From positions 1,706,001 through 1,770,000 of the forward strand of contig JADJOB010000002.1 in assembly GCA_016714025.1 (NCBI GenBank): a DNA stretch of 64,000 bases, given 5' to 3'. The stretch is from Saprospiraceae bacterium. GTDB lineage: Bacteria > Bacteroidota > Bacteroidia > Chitinophagales > Saprospiraceae. The notes beneath the pieces are model-generated. The model was not told the DNA's origin and did no database searches. It worked only from the letters and a program-made list of their open reading frames with translations. Below, in pieces: positions 38,223-47,386 of the stretch. Positions within the stretch are counted from its first letter, which is position 1. Each line of letters starts with the position of its first letter. The position numbers and the translations under genes were made by a program.

Positions 38223-38391
38223 ATGTATAACCAGCTACCCAATGATAAGTAGACTAATGAATCAACGATATCGTTATGAATAGTGCTAATTTGCAATTAT
38301 CCCTTATTAACTTATGTTCGATTTATTAACACTCAATTTAAAAAAACAAATTAAATTCACTCAGAGATGCAAAGAATTGCATTCCATCCTG

Positions 38392-38473
38392 CTATCACCT
38401 ATCAACTAACACCCATCAACTATCACCTATCAACTATCAACTAACATCTATCAACTATCACCTATCAACTATC
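38392..38473. repeat. Degenerate decamer array, second copy
   Basis: About 80 bases of CTATCACCTA, TCAACTAACA and CTATCAACTA units end five bases before the ATG of the Cys/Met-type PLP enzyme gene. The units match the array at 32911-33030. The array therefore fills the 5' leader or promoter region of this gene. Confidence 0.8.
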
Positions 38474-38477
38474 TTAC

Positions 38478-39644
38478 ATGGATCTATCATACATACTCAA
38501 CGAACTTGGCGAAGAGCGCGATCAGTATTTTAATGCAATTGCTCCACCAATCATTCAAACCAGTAATTTTAAATTTAATACGGTGGACGATATGCGTCAA
38601 CGGTTTAAGGATGAATACGGAGGATATATTTATTCTCGTGGATTAAATCCGACTGTTGATATACTTCGTAAAAAATTGGCTGCACTGGATGGCGCAGAAG
38701 ATGCATTGGTTTTTAACAGTGGGGCTTCTGCAATTTTTTCGTCGGTAGTTCCTTTTGTTTCTTCAGATGATCACATAATTTCTGTAAGAAATCCTTATAC
38801 CTGGGCTCAGAAATTATTTAATGAGTTCCTTCCGCGTTTTGGAGTAAAGACAAATTATGTGGAGGGCAAGTTGTTGAGTGATTTTGAAAATGCATTTCAG
38901 GAAAATACAAAACTCATTTATTTAGAGTCACCGAATTCCTGGGATTTTGGTTTACAGAATATTGAAGCCATTTCAAGGTTTGCAAAGACTAAAAATTGTC
39001 TGGTCGTTATTGACAATAGTTATTGCAGTCCTTATTACCAAAAACCTATTTTATTAGGTGCAGATTTGGTTTTACAATCAGCAACCAAATACCTCGCAGG
39101 TCACAGCGATGTGGTATGTGGTGTTTTAACAGGGCGAAAGGAATTGTTGCAGAAAATTTTTAATCTTGAGTATTTAACAGCCGGAAATGGCATTCAACCT
39201 TTTAATGCCTGGTTATTAATGCGGGGATTGCGCACCTTGCCAGCCCGGATGGACCGCATTGCTAAGACTACACAGACTGTGGTTGATTATTTAAAGCAGC
39301 AGCCTAAAATTGAATCCGTTGTTTTTCCATTCGATGCTGATTTTCCACAAGTAGAATTAGCGCGTAAACAAATGCAGGGAGCTTGTGGATTGGTGTCATT
39401 TGTAGTTAAAACATCTGATCCTAAAAACATTGAACGCTTTAGTGAATCATTGAAACACATTATGATGGCCGTCAGCTGGGGCGGTTATGAAAGTTTGATC
39501 ATTCCTCGTATTGCCGGTATGGAATTAAAAGACTTTAATCCACTGGACCCAATGCATCGATTGATCCGTTTGTATATTGGTTTGGAGGATGCAGATTATA
39601 TTATTTCAGATTTGGAACAAGCATTAAAATCAATTTCGAATTAA
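38478..39644 (+). CDS. Cys/Met metabolism PLP-dependent enzyme (cystathionine/methionine gamma-lyase-like)
   Basis: The 388-residue enzyme belongs to the trans-sulfuration family: YSRGLNPT (52-59), a PLP-stacking and Asp179 region VVIDNSY, and the PLP lysine Lys204 in SATKYLAGHSDVV. It should cleave or form C-S bonds of cystathionine, methionine or a homoserine ester; the exact reaction cannot be told. The stretch normally reading YGGTY is NPYTWAQ here, which may change specificity. It follows the permease on the same strand. The leader consists of a decamer repeat, and the start ATG lies just past it. Confidence 0.83.
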   Translation: MDLSYILNELGEERDQYFNAIAPPIIQTSNFKFNTVDDMRQRFKDEYGGYIYSRGLNPTVDILRKKLAALDGAEDALVFNSGASAIFSSVVPFVSSDDHIISVRNPYTWAQKLFNEFLPRFGVKTNYVEGKLLSDFENAFQENTKLIYLESPNSWDFGLQNIEAISRFAKTKNCLVVIDNSYCSPYYQKPILLGADLVLQSATKYLAGHSDVVCGVLTGRKELLQKIFNLEYLTAGNGIQPFNAWLLMRGLRTLPARMDRIAKTTQTVVDYLKQQPKIESVVFPFDADFPQVELARKQMQGACGLVSFVVKTSDPKNIERFSESLKHIMMAVSWGGYESLIIPRIAGMELKDFNPLDPMHRLIRLYIGLEDADYIISDLEQALKSISN

Positions 39645-39813
39645 ATTCAAAATTAGTTTTGATTGCCGCTGATGCATGAATGAATTTGAGTTAAAGTAGT
39701 GAATATTTTTTTTTGAAATAAATAATTATTAATATTCATTTGTCTTTAATTCGTGCATTCGTGGCAATTTATTTACTTGATGGAAAAAATAGGTTATTTA
39801 GCGTAAGTCCTAT

Positions 39814-42066
39814 TTACTCCATCACACAAATCTTTTGAACCGAATGAATTTCTCCCAACTCAATAACCAGGAAATACATACCACTTTGTGTTGGAGATTG
39901 AATGCTTATTTTCTGAATACCGGATTCAACAAGTTGGGCATTTTGTAAAATAAGTTTTCCAAATAGATTGAACCATCGGTAAGAAATTGATTTTTCTTCC
40001 AAATTAGTTACTAACACAAAGCTTTGCCCATTCTGATTAATTAAATTGGGTGTAAAAATTATGGAATTTAAATCTGTTTCATTTGGATTTATAGCTGCCC
40101 GTTCATCAAACAAGCGATCGGGATATTCCGGACTGGTTTTCTTATAAAAATGCAAATCAACACAAAGCGTATCTTTAATCACGCAGTTTATATCAGTAAC
40201 CGTCCATTCAAAACAATAATACCCATAGTTATATGCAGAAATTCTAGTTTTAGGATTTCCAGGATCATCAATCCGCACAGGATGTGGTCCGCTAATCAGC
40301 CTCCACATGCCATTGGGATGATCCTTTGCATCGAGATAAGCAGACAATCCACGCTTTTCAAAATCTTGTCCGGCGATGGTGGTTTCCAAGATGACTGATT
40401 TGCATTTTTGGCAACTGGTTCCGCAATCTGTATCGTAACTAAGACAAATTCTTCCGGTATCGTTTGCATTTAAATTCCAGTTAACATCGACCACACTGCT
40501 ATCCGGATTTGAAATGATGGTGCCACCATTAACTATCCAATGGTAAGTATTTACATTTGCTGGTAAAAAGGAATCGATCCAATATTTTGAAATTGGGTCA
40601 AAGCAGAAGACTTTGTTTCCATCCAGTTTAAAAGCACATTCTGGAGCAAGATTTCCTTCATTAAAAGTTTCACAGAATGTCTTATAACATATATAGGTTT
40701 CGTTATTAAAATAAGTGATTACTTTCACTTGCAAGCAATAATCTGCACTGATAGCGGGCACAGCAAGTCGCTCGTCGTAACTAATTATTTTTTTAGCAGG
40801 ATCGTTTTTCCTATACCAGCTGTAATCAAATTCATAGGACTCGCCTACATTGCAGGGTTTTGGAATTTTAATATTTGGAATCAATTCAACCTGACCGCCA
40901 ATGCATTTAATGGCCCAGGAAGGTGCATAATCTACATTGATGGTGGTTAGTATAATCGAACTGTCACACAGATCTGGATCCGTGATATTCGGAAGGATAA
41001 TTCGGGCATTTTGTAAACACAAGCCCTGTCTTCTGCCGAGGATGTCAATATAAGGTTCATTGTTACATCCAATATATTGAATGATGGCTGGAACCGGTTC
41101 TTCCAAAACCGTAAATTCAACCACGGAATCATAATAACAACAATTTTTCTTATCGCGCAAATGCTCCCGATAGATGCCTGAACTATGGATGTATTGTGAA
41201 TGCCACTTATATCCAGTTGCGCCGACTGTTTCGTGGCACAGCCTTCTGGGGTTTCCATAGCGATCCGGAAGTCCTGTTACTTCAATGGTAGCGCATTGAG
41301 GGCCTTGCTGATCACAGATAATAGTTGAATTTTTTGGATTTCGAATATAAGCAGTAACACACAATTCGTAAGTACCGCTGTTTGGAATTATAAACTCAAT
41401 GTTGTTTTCATATAGGCCTTGTGCTAAAAGCGTTCCATCCAATTCCCAAACATAAAAGACATTGCAAACATCCCCCATGCCCTGCACAGAATAGCCTTTA
41501 TAACATCCGGGACAAACATTCTTTATAATTCTACTGGATTCATTGTTGATGTATCCAATCGGATCTAATTTAGGTGAAGCACCCCCCGTTGTATTAATTG
41601 TAAAATCGCAGACATCCCCATTGCAACCATCAATCCATAAATAATATTCTACACATTTAGCTAAATTGGCATTGATGGTGGCAGTACCTCCTGGAGGAAC
41701 GCAGGGGTTGGAATAGCATGCAATTGGTTTGGAGCATTGACAATTTTCTATGATCCCAAATTCCAATCCCTGGCTATTTGAACAACTACCTACTGAGACC
41801 GAAACGCTGACATTGCCTCCATTGGTAAAAAATCCAATCCAATTGGTATTCTCGGCTTGACCTCCTTGCGAACAAATAGGCGAGCAGGTACTTGGAGTGT
41901 TGCTGGTATTGGAACAGGTATACCCATCGATCTCTTCCAGCGAACAAAAAAACGGCGCATTGGCACAAGTGGTCCCCATTGCTGGACTGCATTGGGCAGC
42001 TAGTTTGTTAAGACCAGCTATGGATAAAAACAACATCCATATCGTAAAATACAGTTGGTTTTTCAT
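39814..42066 (-). CDS. Large Cys-rich secreted protein with T9SS sorting domain
   Basis: Starting at the ATG at 42064-42066 (Met25 of the longer frame reaching 42138), the protein has 750 residues and a proper signal peptide (MKNQLYFTIWMLFLSIAGL ... AAQ). The N-terminal mature part is Cys-rich with CANAPFFCSLEEIDGYTC, a motif of Bacteroidota surface proteins. The middle consists of several immunoglobulin/PKD-like beta domains (for example FIIPNSGTYELCVTAY), and the end is a T9SS domain (about 680-750; SYRWFNLFGKLILQN). It should be a surface-exposed structural or binding protein. Nothing enzymatic was recognised. Confidence 0.75.
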   Translation of the reverse strand: MKNQLYFTIWMLFLSIAGLNKLAAQCSPAMGTTCANAPFFCSLEEIDGYTCSNTSNTPSTCSPICSQGGQAENTNWIGFFTNGGNVSVSVSVGSCSNSQGLEFGIIENCQCSKPIACYSNPCVPPGGTATINANLAKCVEYYLWIDGCNGDVCDFTINTTGGASPKLDPIGYINNESSRIIKNVCPGCYKGYSVQGMGDVCNVFYVWELDGTLLAQGLYENNIEFIIPNSGTYELCVTAYIRNPKNSTIICDQQGPQCATIEVTGLPDRYGNPRRLCHETVGATGYKWHSQYIHSSGIYREHLRDKKNCCYYDSVVEFTVLEEPVPAIIQYIGCNNEPYIDILGRRQGLCLQNARIILPNITDPDLCDSSIILTTINVDYAPSWAIKCIGGQVELIPNIKIPKPCNVGESYEFDYSWYRKNDPAKKIISYDERLAVPAISADYCLQVKVITYFNNETYICYKTFCETFNEGNLAPECAFKLDGNKVFCFDPISKYWIDSFLPANVNTYHWIVNGGTIISNPDSSVVDVNWNLNANDTGRICLSYDTDCGTSCQKCKSVILETTIAGQDFEKRGLSAYLDAKDHPNGMWRLISGPHPVRIDDPGNPKTRISAYNYGYYCFEWTVTDINCVIKDTLCVDLHFYKKTSPEYPDRLFDERAAINPNETDLNSIIFTPNLINQNGQSFVLVTNLEEKSISYRWFNLFGKLILQNAQLVESGIQKISIQSPTQSGMYFLVIELGEIHSVQKICVME

Positions 42067-42282
42067 AATCATATGATTGCCTAAGATAAGGAATCGCTGC
42101 TTAATGGAGGGAATAAATAGTAAACGCTTAATTTGCAAACTTCCTTCTGGAATAGTTTTCTATAGAATTTCTTGCTATAGTTTTAGCTTTTTTGCTTAAA
42201 ACAGTTTCTTGATTCAATTGGGATTTTTCTTCCTGGCAAATACGACTTGCCATGATCATTTTTAACAAGCTTATAAGAACAT

Positions 42283-42310
42283 CCCTCTTTGCGTTTCAAC
42301 GCAAAGAGGG
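42283..42310. terminator. Perfect 13-bp inverted repeat between leftward genes
   Basis: CCCTCTTTGCGTT (42283-42295) pairs perfectly with AACGCAAAGAGGG (42298-42310), leaving only TC between the arms. It lies between the stop of the tectonin-like protein gene and the start of the Cys-rich protein gene, so it probably ends the four-gene operon transcript. No strong T run follows on either strand, so an operator role is also possible. Confidence 0.5.
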
Positions 42311-42405
42311 TATTTTGCATTTAAATTGTTATTAACTGTGAATGGTTTACAGGTTCCGAAAGATTCATTGATTGATTCGTACAAACCCCATTCAGTAATA
42401 TATTG

Positions 42406-43881
42406 TTATCTTGTTTGTGTTTTTAATTTAAATGGTTTGATTCTCAAACTTAAAATTCGTGCGTCGCAATTGCAATCATCATCAGTGCTTACATCGTTTC
42501 CACCGGTATCTCCTATAACCCTTATTTCATCAATGACACTTTTGGTTCTGCCTTTTGAATCACGATAAATAGCTTCATTGGTTAAGTCAAGGATTTCTTC
42601 TCTTCCGTCGCAACCGTTGTTTATTTCATTAAATCCCGTATTTTTTAATTGAACAATTAGTTCTGATGAAATGGCATCATAATTTAAAAACTCTGCACCA
42701 GTATATTTTGTTCCAAATGCAGCTGGTTTACCAACAGGCATAATCCACTCGCCAGAAGATCGCGCTGTAGGGCGGGAAGCATTTAAAAACCCTGGACCTT
42801 GCTGTTGATAAAATTGGGCATAAATGCTCAAAAAAACTCTGCTGCTATCTTTTGACAGGATCCATTTTGTACGGAGTAATAATTTTGGAGCGATAGTAAA
42901 ATCCAAACTGCCAGAACCTTTAGGACATAAATTGTAAAAGACTTCTTTATCTAGCAATATTTCATTGGACGATGTAGGTTCATTTGATTTATAATAACGC
43001 GTGAAGACCTGATTGTAATTATTTAATACAAGGATTCTATGATCATCTGTTGCAATTGAAATGACTTCTCCCCCAATATTTTGCCAAAATGGATTTGCTT
43101 TTTTGAAGTTTAATACAGAAACGGGATATCCAAATTGTTTTTTACCTTCGGTCATATTGCCTATATAGACATTTCCAAAAATATCAATATCAATACAATC
43201 TGCTTTTTGAGAATGTTGTTTCCATTCACCATTTGATTTTCGTTGATATACTTCATTCTTTGAATTAATTACCCAGGGTTGGTATTGAGGATCAACTGCA
43301 ATTTTAACCCCACCCATGCCAGATTGTGTTACCCATTCGCGTTCATTCCAAAATGCAATGGAATAATCATTTGTTCCTGGAATTTTGTTTGTAGTTAGAA
43401 TAAATATTCCATCATAACAGGCATCGATATCTGTAGCAAGACCTGGCATTCTATGCCAAACTACTGAAGCTTTGATTCCATTTTTTTCAGGAGTAAAAAC
43501 ACCTTTATAAATTTCGCGATTCGCATTGATCAACCAGGGTTCACCACGACTTGTTACGGTCAATTTTACTCCATGGCCATTCATAAATTGCCATGTTTGA
43601 TTTCCTTTTAAATAAAAAACTTCATAATTCATACGTTCAGCTCCTTGTCTTCCAACCATTTTTGTGCCAAGTGCCCAAACTTCACCATTTTGAGCATCGA
43701 TTTGACTCATGCTGCCTTCTAAATTATACCAGCTTGCATCTAAATTTACATTTTTATCGAGAGCAGGAATTGACTTCGATTTTATTGGGTCAATTTTTGA
43801 AATGTTTGGATTTAGCTGGGAACTTAAATTGCTCACACTTAAAATTAGTGAAGCAAGGATCGTTAGGATTATAGGTTTCAT
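42406..43881 (-). CDS. Secreted tectonin-like beta-propeller protein
   Basis: The 491-residue protein has a signal peptide (1-21, ending LSSQ) and a propeller (about 50-310) of tectonin (TECPR) type. Recurrent blades contain W-x-x-x-x-G-x-x-x-x-I-x(V)-x-x-x-x-x-P-W-x-I-N, for example GVKLTVTSRGEPWLINANRE and GVKIAVDPQYQPWVINSKNE. The C-terminal region (about 325-491) is of unknown type and rich in beta structure; no T9SS domain is seen. Tectonins bind sugars or LPS in other organisms. It is the last gene of a four-gene operon that seems controlled by the neighbouring two-component system. Confidence 0.75.
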   Translation of the reverse strand: MKPIILTILASLILSVSNLSSQLNPNISKIDPIKSKSIPALDKNVNLDASWYNLEGSMSQIDAQNGEVWALGTKMVGRQGAERMNYEVFYLKGNQTWQFMNGHGVKLTVTSRGEPWLINANREIYKGVFTPEKNGIKASVVWHRMPGLATDIDACYDGIFILTTNKIPGTNDYSIAFWNEREWVTQSGMGGVKIAVDPQYQPWVINSKNEVYQRKSNGEWKQHSQKADCIDIDIFGNVYIGNMTEGKKQFGYPVSVLNFKKANPFWQNIGGEVISIATDDHRILVLNNYNQVFTRYYKSNEPTSSNEILLDKEVFYNLCPKGSGSLDFTIAPKLLLRTKWILSKDSSRVFLSIYAQFYQQQGPGFLNASRPTARSSGEWIMPVGKPAAFGTKYTGAEFLNYDAISSELIVQLKNTGFNEINNGCDGREEILDLTNEAIYRDSKGRTKSVIDEIRVIGDTGGNDVSTDDDCNCDARILSLRIKPFKLKTQTR

Positions 43882-43888
43882 TTTTGTT

Positions 43889-44890
43889 TTATTTTAAATA
43901 GGGTTGAATGTCAGGTAAGCCATCACCATTTGTGTCTATACCTGTGACTTTTAATTTTATTTTCAGATAGCCATTTTTGCCAGTAGTGCCGTAGTGATTT
44001 ACTACATGCATCAGTCCATAGGTTGTTCGGTTGCCCATTTCAGTTTTAATTGCAAATACTTTTCCTTCAATTTTGGTGCGGCTCTCAAATTTGTCTTTGA
44101 AGCCAGGTGTATTTTTAACAACTGCAAGGAGTTGATCGTTGTTTTTAATTTTATCAAATTGGATTGCAGTTAATTTTGTCAATGCAATTTCACTTTCATT
44201 GACTTCATCCCATTGTCTCGCAGGGATATTAGCATCTTTATAAACAGGACCTCTGAAATAGTAATTTGAAAATATATCATTTTTTACATAAGCCGGAGTT
44301 AGGAAGGCGTACATTGGAGCAGATCCATAATAATCCGTTGCAGTAAAAATAAGATCAACACGTCCGGTCTGTCCTGCTACATCGACATCATCCATAACGG
44401 TACCAGTCATAATATCAATATAACAGCCATATTCTTGATGATTTTGATTTCCAAGGTTAGCAGAACCATCTTCATTGTACAAGGGATCTTCTGAATAAGT
44501 TACAGAGCCTTGAACTTCTACTTCATCTGATTGGGGTTCTGTAGCTGCTGGTGTTGCTGTACCGGACTCCTGTTGTGTTTGTTCAGCTATTGCATCCTGA
44601 GGATTTGAAGTATTTTCCTGTCTTTCTGCAGTAATCATTTTTTTGAGCTTTAAACTGAGAATAGGTTCAAATACAGATATAATGGATTTAATATTTTTTG
44701 CAGCACTTTTTATATTTTCTGCCGATTGTTGTGTCTGGTTGTTAAGTTCACTTGTTTTAGTATTCAGTTGTTCTGTTTTTTTTGTCATTTTACTGCTCTT
44801 ATTTGACGTGTTTTCCTGTGCAGTTATTGACCCATCTAGAATCAACAGAATACATGTTATAAAAATGAATTTAAATTTTGTCATTTTCAT
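43889..44890 (-). CDS. Secreted protein of unknown function
   Basis: This 333-residue protein has a signal peptide (about 1-25, ILLILDGSITAQ), a Thr/Ser/Gln-rich low-complexity and coiled-coil region (about 26-130; TSELNNQTQQSAEN), and a C-terminal domain (about 135-333) that ends with a calcium-binding-like DTNGDGLPD motif. I recognise no family. Its start overlaps the stop of the upstream gene by 4 bases (ATGA type) and its stop lies 7 bases before the tectonin gene, so all belong to one operon. Confidence 0.7.
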   Translation of the reverse strand: MKMTKFKFIFITCILLILDGSITAQENTSNKSSKMTKKTEQLNTKTSELNNQTQQSAENIKSAAKNIKSIISVFEPILSLKLKKMITAERQENTSNPQDAIAEQTQQESGTATPAATEPQSDEVEVQGSVTYSEDPLYNEDGSANLGNQNHQEYGCYIDIMTGTVMDDVDVAGQTGRVDLIFTATDYYGSAPMYAFLTPAYVKNDIFSNYYFRGPVYKDANIPARQWDEVNESEIALTKLTAIQFDKIKNNDQLLAVVKNTPGFKDKFESRTKIEGKVFAIKTEMGNRTTYGLMHVVNHYGTTGKNGYLKIKLKVTGIDTNGDGLPDIQPYLK

Positions 44891-45387
44891 GGTCTTGGAT
44901 TTTTCGTTAGGCTATTGTTTGAACTTACCGCATCGTCATTGTTTTTGTTAGCATCGATATAGATGTCAGGATCATAAACAATTAGAATTTGGTAATCTGG
45001 TGGAAATTCTTTTCCTGGTTTGATTGCAGGCAACTCAATGCTTATTTTTAGTTCCTGCCCAGCATTTAACCGTGTAAATGCAAGGTCTTTTAACTTATGC
45101 CTATCAACTGCGGAGCGAATTTCCCATAGTTGTATAAATTGTTGATTTTCTCCAGAGGTAAAGTTTTTGCCACCAATATTTTTAACTATACCAGTTATTC
45201 TGAGTTTATCACCAGTAGTTTTTTTAAGTGTCGTGAAGCTAATATTTGTTACAGCTGGATCAATAGTATTTTTATAAGTACGTAAGGGTTCACTGATTGG
45301 TTTAAATTTTGCACTTGGCGTGCTCTGAGAAAAACTGAAGTTGAAGGCCACCAGTCCTAGGCAAATTGTGAGTGATTTTAGTAACAT
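44887..45387 (-). CDS. Small secreted CARDB-like protein
   Basis: The 166-residue protein has a signal peptide (about 1-20, ending FSFSQ) and a single beta-sandwich-like domain (about 45-155) with the look of a CARDB/adhesion module: LRITGIVKNIGGKNFTSGEN, then LNAGQELKISIELPAI and YDPDIYIDANKNND. Such domains usually mediate binding or act as spacers outside the cell. It overlaps the next gene of the operon by 4 bases. Confidence 0.65.
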   Translation of the reverse strand: MLLKSLTICLGLVAFNFSFSQSTPSAKFKPISEPLRTYKNTIDPAVTNISFTTLKKTTGDKLRITGIVKNIGGKNFTSGENQQFIQLWEIRSAVDRHKLKDLAFTRLNAGQELKISIELPAIKPGKEFPPDYQILIVYDPDIYIDANKNNDDAVSSNNSLTKNPRP

Positions 45388-45444
45388 GTTGATAAATTTT
45401 GTATTTGTAAAATAAATTTTTTAAAAATAATATTTTGTAGTGTG

Positions 45445-46542
45445 TTATCCTCGTAGTGCACGTGGGGTTCTTTCTTTATTAATATGGACGGTAAATGGTT
45501 TTGACAAACTGAATCTGACCCCGGATGCAGCGCCGTAATTATTATCCGGATTTCCAAATCCTAGAAATGGTCCGAAGCTTTGAAATGTTGCCATATTCTG
45601 AAAAGCAATCCGACTGACTTCAGGTCTTTGAAGTTTGATATTAGAGGAATAATCGAGTGCAAGGTCATTTGATTTGTGATGAGATCCTAAATCGGAAATA
45701 AGATCCAATACAATTCGATTATCTCTGAGTGCCTGAGGGTTTACCAAATAGGCAAATCCTGCTGCTCTTCCATTTTCTAAGCGATACGTTTCACGAATTT
45801 CAACTCTTCTTCTTACACCCAAAGACTGAAATACGTAGTTCTGACTCGTACCACCATATATTGAATGGCTAGGAAATGAATTGGGTCTTGAAAACAAGGT
45901 AATCGTGTCGTAAAGTGGATTTCTACTAGAATTATCTAACGGGAAATGAATTCCATTTCTTTCTATGAGTGGGCAAGGTACTAATTCACCTGAAGGCAAT
46001 CGCTCATACATCCGGGCTTTAACAGAACCAAAGACTCTCTTGCAATCGTTATTATGTATTTCAGTTGAAATTCCACTGAAGTTTACATATGCATAGGTTC
46101 CTTCAACAATTCTGATAGATTTAATATCCAAAGGATGCGTTGATCCGAAATTAGCATGTTCACCAATAAAAATTCCTTCCGTTGCATTGTCTTCATTAAA
46201 GAGTATGTAAGCAATGTAGCCTGGTGCAATTTTTATTGATATGGATCTTTTATTAAAAGAAACAGGATATGAATAATTACTAATATTCTGTGCATATCGG
46301 GCCGGTTGTCCTTGAAAATTGGCATTAGGATAAATTTCTATCCAGTCTCTCCGAGTGGTTGTTGGGAGTACTTCTTTGATTCGCGAAGCATCTGACCTAA
46401 CTTTCTTGGAGGGAGTTAGTATTTTTTCTTGGGCGAAAGCTGTATTTAATAACAACAAACAGCTTGCAACTCCATAAAATAAGTGCTTAAGCATCCAATT
46501 GAATCTTGCGCTACTTTTAAAAATAAATTGTGATGATTTCAT
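45445..46542 (-). CDS. Secreted beta/gamma-crystallin-like protein, first gene of the operon
   Basis: The frame extends to 46575, but that start lies inside the promoter (46573-46603), so I choose the ATG at 46540-46542; Met at 46494 is a further option with a tighter signal peptide (MLKHLFYGVASCLLLL). The mature protein opens with a Greek-key motif of crystallin type (RRDWIEIYPNANFQGQPARY, then FNKRSISIKIAPGYIAYIL). The rest (~230 residues) is of unknown type. Bacterial beta/gamma-crystallins often bind calcium and occur in secreted proteins. The gene heads an operon with CARDB-like, unknown and tectonin-like secreted proteins. Confidence 0.7.
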   Translation of the reverse strand: MKSSQFIFKSSARFNWMLKHLFYGVASCLLLLNTAFAQEKILTPSKKVRSDASRIKEVLPTTTRRDWIEIYPNANFQGQPARYAQNISNYSYPVSFNKRSISIKIAPGYIAYILFNEDNATEGIFIGEHANFGSTHPLDIKSIRIVEGTYAYVNFSGISTEIHNNDCKRVFGSVKARMYERLPSGELVPCPLIERNGIHFPLDNSSRNPLYDTITLFSRPNSFPSHSIYGGTSQNYVFQSLGVRRRVEIRETYRLENGRAAGFAYLVNPQALRDNRIVLDLISDLGSHHKSNDLALDYSSNIKLQRPEVSRIAFQNMATFQSFGPFLGFGNPDNNYGAASGVRFSLSKPFTVHINKERTPRALRG

Positions 46543-46572
46543 GTCGTAATTATTTTGTTTTAAATAATAGGA

Positions 46573-46603
46573 CAAAAGTATTGTAGGAATAAAGGCAGGT
46601 CAA
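46573..46603 (-). promoter_or_regulatory. Promoter of the crystallin/tectonin operon
   Basis: On the minus strand TTG (46601-46603), a 20-base spacer and TACTTTTG (46573-46580) form a good Bacteroidota promoter. Transcription would start near 46566, which excludes the ORF start at 46575 and supports the ATG at 46542. A 22-bp motif shared with the response regulator promoter abuts and slightly overlaps the -33 element. Confidence 0.65.
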
Positions 46604-46623
46604 TTCCCCATTTGTGTGATTCT
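46602..46623 (-). promoter_or_regulatory. Shared regulator-binding motif, copy at the secreted-protein operon
   Basis: Read on the minus strand the core is ACACAAATGGGGAATT. Over 22 bases it is identical at 18 positions to 47387-47408. In both places the motif begins 22 bases from the inner edge of the -7 box (46580 and 47365), while the spacer between is unrelated. That is the pattern of an activator site at the -33/-40 position. The LuxR-type response regulator encoded next door is the natural candidate to bind it. Confidence 0.6.
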
Positions 46624-46714
46624 GAAACCTGAAGTAGCTAATTTAAACGGGAGCCACCCCAATCTATATTTCGGAATTGGAATTTAGAGTTTGTTATCTG
46701 AAAGGTACTTATGA

Positions 46715-47350
46715 TTAAAATCGAACGATTTTTTCTTTGAGTGCTTTCGCCACGGCTTCAGTACCGCAACTTACCTGAAGTTTGTAATAGATATTCTGTA
46801 GATGTTTTTTAACAGTATCCAGTGAAATATAACAGATTCCTGAAATCATTTTATAACTATTGCCTTTGACCAGGAGGTTCAATATTTCCAGTTCGCGTTC
46901 TGTCAATTTATAGTCCGGTACAACAGGGTTGCTACGAAAATGTTGAAATACTTTTTGGGCAATGAAAGGAGACATTGGAGCCCCACCAGCCATGAGTTCT
47001 TCTAATGCTTGGATGATTTTCAATGGGGGTGTATTTTTTAAAATATAACCATCTGCTCCATTGCAAATACTTTCAAATATGCGATCGTCGTCATCAAATA
47101 CCGTAAACATCATGATTCGTGCATGCGGGCAGCTGTGTTTAATCATACGTGTGGCATCAATGCCGTTCATTCCGGGCATATCGATATCCATAATGACCGC
47201 ATCCGGACAGTTCAGACCCAGCTGAGATTGAAGGTCATTGCAATGGCCGTGGCTTTCAAGGATTTGAAAATCACTTAAATCCGCCAACATCATTTCCAAG
47301 GATTGACGCAAACGCTCATTATCCTCGTAAATTGAAAGCTTCTTACTCAT
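46715..47350 (-). CDS. NarL/LuxR-type response regulator
   Basis: The 211-residue protein has a receiver domain (about 3-120) with acidic E9/D10, phosphoacceptor Asp55 (VIMDIDMPGMNGID) and a C-terminal Lys in YILKN, then a LuxR-type helix-turn-helix (about 145-208; LTERELEILNLLVKGNS, ISLDTVKKHLQNIYYKL). It is the partner of the sensor kinase encoded 57 bases upstream. The gap between them holds a -7 box and a 22-bp motif also found before the crystallin/tectonin operon, so it probably regulates its own gene and that operon. Confidence 0.9.
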   Translation of the reverse strand: MSKKLSIYEDNERLRQSLEMMLADLSDFQILESHGHCNDLQSQLGLNCPDAVIMDIDMPGMNGIDATRMIKHSCPHARIMMFTVFDDDDRIFESICNGADGYILKNTPPLKIIQALEELMAGGAPMSPFIAQKVFQHFRSNPVVPDYKLTERELEILNLLVKGNSYKMISGICYISLDTVKKHLQNIYYKLQVSCGTEAVAKALKEKIVRF

Positions 47351-47357
47351 TTGACTG

Positions 47358-47365
47358 CAATATTA
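47358..47365 (-). promoter_or_regulatory. Promoter -7 box of the response regulator gene
   Basis: The minus strand reads TAATATTG, one mismatch from TAnnTTTG, 8 bases before the ATG. It sits at exactly the same distance from the shared 22-bp motif as the -7 box of the secreted-protein operon. Confidence 0.5.
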
Positions 47366-47386
47366 CGGGTTTCAATGAAATTGAAT

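Noticed and set aside
46543..46575. Longer N-terminus of the crystallin-like protein from 46575
   Set aside because: This start would lie within the -7 box of its own promoter and would put 11 extra polar residues before the signal peptide.
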